The notes under the pieces were generated by a model that searched no databases, was not told the DNA's origin, and was given only the letters and a program-made list of their open reading frames with translations. Below are positions 1 through 5,548 of a stretch of 10,900 bases of DNA, piece by piece. The position numbers were made by a program, and so were the translations under genes. Position 1 is the first letter of the stretch. Each line of letters starts with the position of its first letter. The stretch comes from CAMTWJ01 sp964643605 (lineage in GTDB: Bacteria; Patescibacteriota; Saccharimonadia; Saccharimonadales; 2-12-FULL-41-12): NCBI GenBank assembly GCA_964643605.1, contig CAZXTF010000022.1:1-10900 (forward strand), written 5' to 3'.

Positions 1-1
1 T

Positions 2-1181
2 GAAAATGCCTGGCTGTACGCATTTGCAATGGGCTTGTTTGGATTTGCGTGGGCTGCGATTGCAATGGTAGTAGTGCAGCTAGTCGAGAACACTCGTTCG
101 GCCAATGGAATACTGGCCTCAATGATTGGATTAGCGTTTGTAGTACGAGGTATCGGTGATTTTACCAGCGCTACAAATGCCCAGGGACTCACTGAGCCCT
201 CCTGGTGGAGCTGGCTGAGCCCATTTGGATGGATGCAAGCAACTCGGCCTCTGACAGCCCCCGAATGGTGGCCACTTATTGTTCCTGTGTTATGCGGGGC
301 TGTTCTTATCCTGACAGCGTTCATTTTACTCACGAAAAGAGACGTAGGCAGGGGTCTCTTACCATCTCGAAAGGGCAAAGAACGTGCCTCTGCTTCGTTA
401 CGAACACCAGCTGGGCTGACCTGGTATATACAAAAAAATGTCTTTTTTGGCTGGCTGATAGGAGCAATCGTTATGGCGACAACTATTGGTGTACTCGTGC
501 CCGAGATGAGCAATGTATACGAAAGTAACGATAGTATGAAAGCGATGATAGAAACAATGGGTGGTGCCGGAGCACTAATACCCTCGTTCTTATCAGCAAT
601 GCTGTCCATTATGGCGCTGATGTCTGCGGCGTACGCTATTCATGGAATAGGGAAGTTACGTAGCGAGGAATACAGCGGACATCTGGAAAATATATTAGCT
701 ACACGTATTTCTCGGCTCGTTTGGCTTGGTCTACACACAATTTCGGTGCTGCTCGGTGGCGCAATCATTTTAGCAGCAACAGGCCTTGTGCTAGCTTGCT
801 GTGTCAACCTTGTTTCTGCAGACTATACCGCCAATATTTTTGAGTACGTCTTAGCGAGCCTATCGTACATGCCGATAGTTGCTTTGTTTACGGGCTTATA
901 TGTCCTGCTTTTTGGGCTGGCACCACGTGCCGCTGGGGCTGCAGTCTGGTTGTATTATGGATTCGTCGTTTTTATAACTTGGCTGGGGCCGCTACTGAAT
1001 CTCAATAACCGCATAACAAGTATGTCGGTAATGGAGCACGTTGCGGTTCCACCAGCTGAAACTGTTAACATTATTTCTGTTATTGCTATATCCGGTATTG
1101 CACTCGTCGCTATAACCTGCGGAAGTTTTGGCTGGCGATACCGCAACCTCCTCGAACGNNNNNNNNNNCCTCGAACGCTAG
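2..1181 (+). CDS. ABC-2 type permease, polyketide-antibiotic exporter family (partial, N-terminus missing)
   Basis: Integral membrane subunit of an ABC exporter, resembling the tetronasin/polyketide antibiotic exporters (TnrB3-like, COG3559). An ATP-binding partner would be expected to the left, outside the window. The reading frame is open to the left edge, so the Met at base 29 is probably internal. About eight hydrophobic segments are visible. A soluble stretch around residues 105-130 (numbered from that Met) carries the Arg/Lys-rich RDVGRGLLPSR motif typical of this family, followed by a second membrane half. An ATP-binding site is absent, as expected for a permease. The 3' end contains ten Ns flanked by a 9-base duplication. 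Collapsing the duplication gives the natural end LLER followed by TAG (1179-1181 here), whereas reading through the Ns adds a spurious tail ending at 1186. The exported compound is unknown. The family call is from recalled sequence character; family confidence is good, substrate confidence low. Confidence 0.8.
1159..1168. other. assembly gap (10 N) with flanking 9-bp duplication
   Basis: Ten Ns are bracketed by the identical nonamer CCTCGAACG at 1150-1158 and 1169-1177. This is the pattern left when two contigs sharing a short terminal overlap are joined with a fixed-size spacer instead of being merged. Deleting one nonamer plus the Ns restores an uninterrupted codon series that ends in TAG immediately after the overlap. 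Confidence 0.9.
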
Positions 1182-1200
1182 TTTAAAATAGGACCAGAGC

Positions 1201-1812
1201 TTACAGCAATGTAGACCAGTAGTACCAGAAGTGATGAAGTAATATTCCAAAAATTACCAAATACCAAACTATTAAAATGTCGCCGTGATGTTTTTGCACA
1301 AAACTACTAACTGATTTTAGTGCACCGGACGTTGGTATGTTGCCATATCTTAGGTTGTAAATTGTCGTGTACCAGAAGGTTGGTATGGTGATCATCCACA
1401 CCATGAAACACCATGGACAAATAGCATTTATCCTATAAACTCCCTGAAAAAATAGATAATGCATAAAAATCACCCCGATGGTCGCAGCAATTTGGGCAAT
1501 AATCCAGAGCCACTTTTTTACCTGGGCGCCAGCGGCAAGCACCACACCAAAAGTAAACAACATGCTAAAAGAGACGAGGCCAAAAATAGGGTTTGGAACA
1601 CCAAGAAGGCTGGCTTGTTCTGTATTCATAATAGAGCCACAGCTGAATACCGGATTAATATTGCAATCCGGTATATAGTTTGGGTCCTTTAGAATTTGTA
1701 TTTTGTCGTACGTTAGGGCAAAAGAAGCAATACTACCAAATATTCCGGCAACTATATACATATACGGAAGAATATTCTGTAAGGTTAACTGCTTTTTACG
1801 TATCTTGAACAT
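1201..1812 (-). CDS. VKOR family disulfide-bond forming membrane oxidoreductase
   Basis: Vitamin K epoxide reductase family protein, 203 residues. In bacteria these quinone-dependent enzymes re-oxidise a DsbA-like thioredoxin-fold partner and so drive disulfide formation outside the membrane. All four signature cysteines are present: C50 and C58 in the loop after TM1 (DCNINPVFSCGSIM) and the active-site pair C132-P-W-C135 in a later membrane helix. The VPNPIFG motif around residue 72 is also typical. Five hydrophobic segments are visible. No thioredoxin domain is fused, and no DsbA homologue lies in the window, so the partner must be elsewhere. The start is three bases after the stop of the upstream gene (TAA TAG ATG), with no clear Shine-Dalgarno, so it is probably co-transcribed and translationally coupled. 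Confidence 0.93.
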   Translation of the reverse strand: MFKIRKKQLTLQNILPYMYIVAGIFGSIASFALTYDKIQILKDPNYIPDCNINPVFSCGSIMNTEQASLLGVPNPIFGLVSFSMLFTFGVVLAAGAQVKKWLWIIAQIAATIGVIFMHYLFFQGVYRINAICPWCFMVWMITIPTFWYTTIYNLRYGNIPTSGALKSVSSFVQKHHGDILIVWYLVIFGILLHHFWYYWSTLL

Positions 1813-1815
1813 CTA

Positions 1816-2352
1816 TTATACTCGTGCTCGCAAGAAAGCTGCTGTCAGCAATAACACTCCAGCTGCAATGAAGAAAACACCTGCAGCAATACCTGCGATT
1901 TTACCTATTGTCCCAAAACCATATCCACTTGTTAATAACATCCCTCGCAACGTTTCGCCCTGGAATAATGATTGCTTTTGCTGTTGCAGCTTTTGATTAG
2001 AGGGGTCTTTAGCAGCTTCGGCGCTTACCTCGGCGTACACCTTGCCGTCTGCAACTTTCTCTAGGTGACGACCTATGTATCCGTTGGCGTATGCTTTGGC
2101 TTTTTCAGGCGTATCGACAAGCTGCCCAGCGTATTGCTGAAGATCCGGATATACACCTGGGTCTAGGGCTTTGCTTCCTGCTTCGGGAAAGTATATCTTC
2201 TGGGCAGCGAGCTCAGTCTTTACCATATTGTTCGTAAAATTATGCGCCCAAAGAGCTAAGCCGCCAGCTACAATAAGCATTCCTGCAGCTAGGACAGATA
2301 GATACATAAAAACTCGTTTTATTACTTGATCTTGTGTTTTTGATTTTGCCAT
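1816..2352 (-). CDS. two-TM membrane protein of unknown function, first gene of the VKOR operon
   Basis: A 178-residue protein with TM helices at about 16-38 and 150-173 and a roughly 110-residue domain between them, probably extracytoplasmic. That domain is rich in Ala, Gln and Lys and contains YFPEAGSKALDP, DTPEKAKAYANGYIGRHL and LFQGETLRGMLL. From memory these resemble a widespread actinobacterial and saccharibacterial family often mislabelled 'aromatic ring-opening dioxygenase LigA'. Nothing here looks like a dioxygenase, and the protein has no cysteines. It has a good Shine-Dalgarno (AAGGA, seven to eight bases before ATG) and a consensus -10 upstream. It is followed at once by the VKOR gene, which suggests a role in envelope redox or protein folding; this is inference from position only. 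Confidence 0.8.
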   Translation of the reverse strand: MAKSKTQDQVIKRVFMYLSVLAAGMLIVAGGLALWAHNFTNNMVKTELAAQKIYFPEAGSKALDPGVYPDLQQYAGQLVDTPEKAKAYANGYIGRHLEKVADGKVYAEVSAEAAKDPSNQKLQQQKQSLFQGETLRGMLLTSGYGFGTIGKIAGIAAGVFFIAAGVLLLTAAFLRARV

Positions 2353-2384
2353 TTTGATTCCTTATTTATATCAATCTTAGGCTA

Positions 2385-2390
2385 ATTATA
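2385..2390 (-). promoter_or_regulatory. -10 element of the two-gene VKOR operon
   Basis: A perfect TATAAT on the minus strand. The predicted transcription start is about base 2378, giving a 26-base leader that carries the AAGGA ribosome site. No good -35 box lies at 16-18 bases. That is the pattern of an activator-dependent promoter, and a Crp/Fnr-like site occupies the right place upstream. Confidence 0.6.
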
Positions 2391-2411
2391 CCCGTAAATG
2401 TAAAATAGGAA

Positions 2412-2427
2412 TGTGACGAAGATCAAC
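2412..2427. promoter_or_regulatory. candidate Crp/Fnr-type operator
   Basis: The site reads TGTGAC-GAAG-ATCAAC. The right half matches the Fnr half-site ATCAA, and the left half resembles the Crp half-site TGTGA. Its centre, between 2419 and 2420, lies 41.5 bases upstream of the start predicted from the minus-strand TATAAT, the classic class II activation position for Crp/Fnr proteins. It also lies 29-44 bases before the ATG of the divergent crp/fnr-type gene, where binding could repress that gene. The half-sites are imperfect and the transcription start is predicted, so this remains a candidate. Confidence 0.5.
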
Positions 2428-2455
2428 TTTTTAATGAATTAACTCCCCGTATCCT

Positions 2456-3103
2456 ATGGACAAGCAGGTTTTAGATAAACTAAATAAGTACTTTGGCAAC
2501 AAAGATTCTATACTCTTACCAAAGGGGCAGGAGCTTATCTTGGCCAATCAAGAACCTAGCGGCGTGTACTTTTTGTTAGACGGCATTGTGGAGCAGTACG
2601 ATATAACGCCAGAAGGCAACAAAATAACAGTTAATATATTCAAGCCCCCAGCGTTTTTTCCTATGTCGTGGGCGATTAATAAAACACCGAATGACTACTT
2701 TTATGCGGCACTTGCTGATGTACGAGTAAAGCAAGCCGATGCTGATGAAACTGTTTTATTTTTACAAGATAATCCCGATGTAACATTTGATCTACTCAGC
2801 CGGGTATACAAAGGCACCGATACACTTCTAAAACGCCTTGTGTTGGCAACAAGTAGCATTGCTTCCAGCCGACTAATTTTTGAGCTACTCATAGAGGCTC
2901 ACCGTTTTGGCGCTGGTGCCAACGAATCAAAAAAAGTTATAAAAATTAAACACAATAATCTGGCAGCTCGTAGTGGGCTTGCCAGAGAGACAGTGAGCCG
3001 TGAGCTACATAAATTAGAGAAATCTGGCGCAGTCGAGCTGACCAAACAAGGTATCGTTGTAGATATTGAACACCTCACAAAAAAACTGGACCTTGATACA
3101 TAG
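2456..3103 (+). CDS. Crp/Fnr family transcriptional regulator
   Basis: A 215-residue transcription factor with an N-terminal cyclic-nucleotide-binding beta-roll (about 12-115), a dimerisation helix (about 108-140) and a C-terminal winged helix-turn-helix (about 160-208). The recognition helix contains E178-T-V-S181-R182, the E-x-x-S-R arrangement of Fnr (ETISR), which reads TTGAT/ATCAA half-sites, rather than the Crp version (ETVGR). The protein contains no cysteine, so it cannot carry the Fnr iron-sulfur cluster. It also lacks the usual cAMP phosphate-binding cassette (no FGE...RAA motif near residues 70-90), so its signal is unknown. No Shine-Dalgarno precedes the ATG, and the start rests on family length. 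It is divergent from the membrane protein/VKOR operon, with a Crp/Fnr-like box between, which points to local control and possibly autoregulation. Confidence 0.9.
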   Translation: MDKQVLDKLNKYFGNKDSILLPKGQELILANQEPSGVYFLLDGIVEQYDITPEGNKITVNIFKPPAFFPMSWAINKTPNDYFYAALADVRVKQADADETVLFLQDNPDVTFDLLSRVYKGTDTLLKRLVLATSSIASSRLIFELLIEAHRFGAGANESKKVIKIKHNNLAARSGLARETVSRELHKLEKSGAVELTKQGIVVDIEHLTKKLDLDT

Positions 3104-3146
3104 ATCTACCGAGGCCTATACTCCTAAAAAACATTTGCCGACCCTC

Positions 3147-3174
3147 TTGTAATCACTAAGCTAGCTTCTTACAA
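3147..3174. repeat. inverted repeat around the start region of the YdeI-like gene
   Basis: TTGTAA (3147-3152) is repeated in inverted form as TTACAA (3169-3174), with a separate perfect palindrome AAGCTAGCTT (3158-3167) between them. The right arm overlaps the possible -35 box CTTACA. It could be an operator or a weak hairpin after the crp/fnr-type gene. There is no T tract, so it is not a convincing terminator. Confidence 0.3.
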
Positions 3175-3196
3175 CAGATGGATGTAGACTTATACT
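3168..3196 (+). promoter_or_regulatory. putative promoter overlapping the YdeI-like gene start
   Basis: CTTACA (3168-3173), a 17-base spacer and TATACT (3191-3196) form a reasonable sigma70-type promoter. The -10 ends only three bases before the ATG at 3200, so the expected transcript start falls at or just inside the gene. Either the mRNA is leaderless with an atypically placed start, or the overlapping TAGACT (3185-3190) is the true -10. Confidence 0.4.
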
Positions 3197-3199
3197 ATT

Positions 3200-3517
3200 A
3201 TGAAATCTACCGTCTCTGAAGGTACCGTACACAAACTGCCGCCAGATTTGCGCAAAGCACTGCTGGCCAATGAGACTGCTATGGAACAATGGGAGGACAT
3301 TACGCCGCTAGCTCGCAATGAATGGATCTGCTGGACTATTACCGTTAAACAACAAAAGACCAGAGAAGAACACGTAAAACGCACTGTTAAAGAGCTTGCT
3401 GAGGGTAAGCGACGGCCTTGCTGCTGGATTGGCTGTATTCATCGTACGGATAAACCGATAAGTAAGTCAGTGCAATGGGCACTCAATAAGCAAAACAAGA
3501 CCAGCAAGCCCAAGTAG
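3200..3517 (+). CDS. YdeI/OmpD-associated-like small protein
   Basis: A 105-residue soluble protein matching the C-terminal helical module of the YdeI/OmpD-associated (bacteriocin-protection) family. The characteristic stretch runs LPPDLRKALLANETAMEQWEDITP (about residues 13-36, split here by position), then RNEWICWT and KTREEHVKRTVKELAEGKRRP. A C-terminal CCWIGC motif (about residues 74-79) adds a cysteine cluster seen, from memory, in CPR members. The molecular role of the family is unclear; in enterobacteria YdeI was linked to resistance against antimicrobial peptides, and that should not be assumed here. No Shine-Dalgarno is present, and a -10-like box sits almost on the start codon. It ends with tandem stops TAG TAA. 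It is followed on the same strand by a small membrane protein. Confidence 0.75.
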   Translation: MKSTVSEGTVHKLPPDLRKALLANETAMEQWEDITPLARNEWICWTITVKQQKTREEHVKRTVKELAEGKRRPCCWIGCIHRTDKPISKSVQWALNKQNKTSKPK

Positions 3518-3566
3518 TAAGAATAATTTGATACACTAATACTATTGCTAATCAGAAGGAGATCCC

Positions 3567-3809
3567 ATGTTTGGAGTAATGTTTTTTATCATCTTAGGAA
3601 CTATTGCGTGGATTAGCCTTGCGCTGTGGCCAGCATTCATCGCAAAAAATAAAGGTTATAGCTTTATTTTATTCTTGCTACTCGGTGTATTCGTTTCATT
3701 TATATTAGCGCTCATCGTAGCAGCGCTACTAAAAGACAAGACCCTGACTCCAGAAGAAGCTCGGGCAGTCGATAAGGCGCTTCACGAACAAGAAGGCATA
3801 GATATTTAG
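3567..3809 (+). CDS. small two-TM membrane protein, unknown function
   Basis: An 80-residue protein with two hydrophobic helices (about 4-24 and 31-55) joined by a short basic turn (AKNKGYS). A charged C-terminal tail rich in Glu, Asp and Lys (about 56-80) is probably cytoplasmic. No known motif was recognised. The start is well supported by the Shine-Dalgarno AAGGAG (3556-3561), five bases before the ATG. It ends with tandem stops TAG TAA and overlaps the stop codon of the convergent LysM-CHAP gene (overlap 3806-3809). A TACACT at 3532-3537 could serve as its own -10. Confidence 0.75.
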   Translation: MFGVMFFIILGTIAWISLALWPAFIAKNKGYSFILFLLLGVFVSFILALIVAALLKDKTLTPEEARAVDKALHEQEGIDI

Positions 3810-4561
3810 TAAATGTATCTAAAGGTGCTGGCTGGGACTGTGCGAGTGCTGACTACACCACGACCTTTATAGTTCATTTCGCTAATGAATACCGTGCCAT
3901 CGGGGTTTACACGCTCTACATAGACTACATGCATGCCTTGTTGGCCGATTGCACCAGCACGAGGTGCAGACCCTGTAGGTAAGCCCTGTGCAGCTGCACG
4001 GGCCACCCAAGTATTGGCATTGCCAAGATTATTTGGCAAATCTGCCCGGCGATTCTTGGCGTACCACGTACAATACCCAGGCGAGTAGGTGTTCCCACCA
4101 CTTGAGCCTCGGGCAACTACTGAGGTAGTTGTAGCTCGCTTAACCTTAGGTGTTGTCGTAGCTATGCCCGGAGTCGAGCTAGCAGCAGGCCCTGCTTGGG
4201 GAAGAGACCTTTCGGCTAACTGCTCATCAGGCAGGGGAACTACAATAGTATCTCCCGGATTTATCATGTTTGGATCTGCAAGCTGTAGGTTCTTGGCGTA
4301 CAGTCGTTGCCACGAGGTGGCGTACTGCTTCGCAATTACACTAAGTGTTTCTCCGCTCGCCACTGTGTGATTTTGTGGCTTTGGAGCCTCTTTTTCTTCT
4401 TGCTCGGGCTCTTTATCTATCTCGAGAGCCACGAGACTACTTTGAATTTCTAATGAATCTTTGAGTGCTAGTGTGTTGGGGGTATTGGCACTCACCGTAC
4501 TGTTATTTAAAAAAATTAATGTACATAAAAATAACCCCGCAATTGATGCGGTTACACGCAT
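3806..4561 (-). CDS. secreted LysM-CHAP peptidoglycan hydrolase
   Basis: A 251-residue exported cell-wall enzyme. Residues 1-25 form a signal peptide ending in VSA-N. A glutamate/proline-rich linker (about 48-62) precedes one LysM domain (about 64-110: HTVASGETLSVIAKQY, then DPNMINPGDTIVVP), which binds peptidoglycan sugar chains. A Ser/Thr/Ala-rich linker (about 120-155) leads to a CHAP domain (about 158-251). The catalytic Cys is C164 in GYCTWYAKNRR, the catalytic His is H211 in MHVVYVE, and the ISEMNY segment supplies the usual third polar residue (E228 or N230). CHAP enzymes cut peptide cross-links or the muramyl-alanine amide. It could remodel the cell's own wall at division or act on a host surface; the sequence does not decide. 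The start is supported by AGGAGGG five bases before the ATG. Confidence 0.9.
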   Translation of the reverse strand: MRVTASIAGLFLCTLIFLNNSTVSANTPNTLALKDSLEIQSSLVALEIDKEPEQEEKEAPKPQNHTVASGETLSVIAKQYATSWQRLYAKNLQLADPNMINPGDTIVVPLPDEQLAERSLPQAGPAASSTPGIATTTPKVKRATTTSVVARGSSGGNTYSPGYCTWYAKNRRADLPNNLGNANTWVARAAAQGLPTGSAPRAGAIGQQGMHVVYVERVNPDGTVFISEMNYKGRGVVSTRTVPASTFRYIY

Positions 4562-4592
4562 TAAAACCCTCCTAAAAGTCTTGTTTGCTTGT

Positions 4593-4634
4593 TTAAACCA
4601 AGAACACCATGAAAAGGTAGAACTGGATGTGCAT
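4593..4634 (-). other. possible 13-codon upstream ORF in the LysM-CHAP leader
   Basis: Within the roughly 100-base predicted leader, an ATG preceded by GAGGTGG opens a 13-residue hydrophobic reading frame (MHIQFYLFMVFLV) that ends in TAA about 30 bases before the LysM-CHAP start. Chance occurrence is quite possible. The ribosome-site-like sequence is the only reason to list it. Confidence 0.15.
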
Positions 4635-4667
4635 TTTCCACCTCACATGAAAAAAGCACGAATTTTT

Positions 4668-4695
4668 AGCATACATGACTCAAAAATAGTGTCAA
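4668..4695 (-). promoter_or_regulatory. promoter of the LysM-CHAP gene
   Basis: On the minus strand, a perfect -35 box TTGACA (4690-4695) is followed after 16 bases by TATGCT (4668-4673, four of six matches). The predicted start is near 4661, leaving a leader of about 100 bases before the ATG, the longest in this window. Confidence 0.5.
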
Positions 4696-4769
4696 ATCTA
4701 CCACTGTAAAAATTAAGTTATAAGAATTACAACGCTAAGCTTTATCGGTATCTGCACTAGCAAACTGCG

Positions 4770-5486
4770 CTAAATAGCTATACCTATAAAGTGACCGATG
4801 ATACCGGTGATTAGCATGGCGAGTCCGCCGCCGATGAGCACTCGAAAGGCAGCCCACCACCTATTGCCGCCACCGATGAATGCACCGATAGCCCCAGATA
4901 TGGCCAATGTAATCATCGCTGCAATAACGATTGCCCAAGCATTATGCCACGCAAGAGAGGCAATAATTGGCCAAGCAGCACCAAAAGAAAAGGCCGTCGC
5001 AGAAGCGAAAGCTGCTTGCCACGGCTTGGCCAGATCATCTTCGTCAATCCCAAGCTCATCACGAGCATGAGCCCCTACCGCATCATGTGCATGAAGCTGC
5101 GCTGCCACTTTTTTTGCGAGGACTGGGGTCAAACCACGCTCTATATAAATATCGGCGAGTTCTGCTTTTTCAGCCTCAGGATTTTTAGCAATCGAGCGTC
5201 GTTCTATATCTATGTCATGCTCTTCGCTATCACGCTGAGAGCTTACCGATACATATTCTCCAGCGGCCATAGATAAAGCACCAGCTACAAGCCCTGCGAT
5301 ACCAGCGGTCAAAATAGTAGTCTGCGTAGCAGTAGCGGTAGCAACACCAATCATAATGGCAGCCGTAGAGACCACGCCATCGTTTACACCGAGCACAGCA
5401 GCCCGCAGCCACTGAGAACGATGCGATTTATGTTCTTCATCATGTGGATCGAGTGGGCGCACAAAATCAGTAATATGTTTTGTCAT
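4770..5486 (-). CDS. VIT1/CCC1 family iron/manganese transporter
   Basis: A 238-residue membrane transporter of the vacuolar-iron-transporter family, which moves Fe2+ or Mn2+ out of the cytosol in exchange for protons. TM1 begins at WLRAAVLGVNDGVVSTA (26-42), the family hallmark, with D36. TM2 carries LSMAAGEYVSVSSQRD (71-86) with M73 and E77. The D36-M73 spacing is the same as between the pore residues D43 and M80 of Eucalyptus VIT1. A cytoplasmic segment (about 87-150) is rich in Glu, Asp and His, as expected for the metal-collecting domain. Three more hydrophobic helices (about 158-180, 183-205, 213-238) complete five TMs. An extended -10 lies seven bases before the ATG and no Shine-Dalgarno fits, so the mRNA is probably leaderless. 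It is divergent from purA. Confidence 0.93.
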   Translation of the reverse strand: MTKHITDFVRPLDPHDEEHKSHRSQWLRAAVLGVNDGVVSTAAIMIGVATATATQTTILTAGIAGLVAGALSMAAGEYVSVSSQRDSEEHDIDIERRSIAKNPEAEKAELADIYIERGLTPVLAKKVAAQLHAHDAVGAHARDELGIDEDDLAKPWQAAFASATAFSFGAAWPIIASLAWHNAWAIVIAAMITLAISGAIGAFIGGGNRWWAAFRVLIGGGLAMLITGIIGHFIGIAI

Positions 5487-5493
5487 TCAGGTA

Positions 5494-5502
5494 ATTATAC
5501 CA
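5494..5502 (-). promoter_or_regulatory. extended -10 promoter, leaderless start of the VIT gene
   Basis: The minus strand reads TGG-TATAAT followed by seven bases and the ATG. A perfect -10 with the TGn extension makes a -35 box dispensable. The predicted transcript start is base 5487, one base before the start codon. Confidence 0.65.
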
Positions 5503-5548
5503 CCTACGGGCACACTTCTAATGCTTGCATATTTAACAGAGGTAGATT

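Noticed and set aside
2354..2374. Second Fnr-like pair TTGAT (2354-2358) and ATCAA (2370-2374)
   Set aside because: The half-sites are eleven bases apart instead of four and lie over the leader and ribosome site; probably chance in AT-rich sequence.
4461..4709. Plus-strand 82-codon frame upstream of and across the LysM-CHAP start
   Set aside because: It is antisense to the signal peptide region and its promoter, with no ribosome site; a shadow of the real gene.
4746..4806. Terminator hairpin after the VIT gene from CGGTATC / GATACCG
   Set aside because: The seven-base arms are 47 bases apart, one arm is inside the gene, and no T tract follows on the minus strand.
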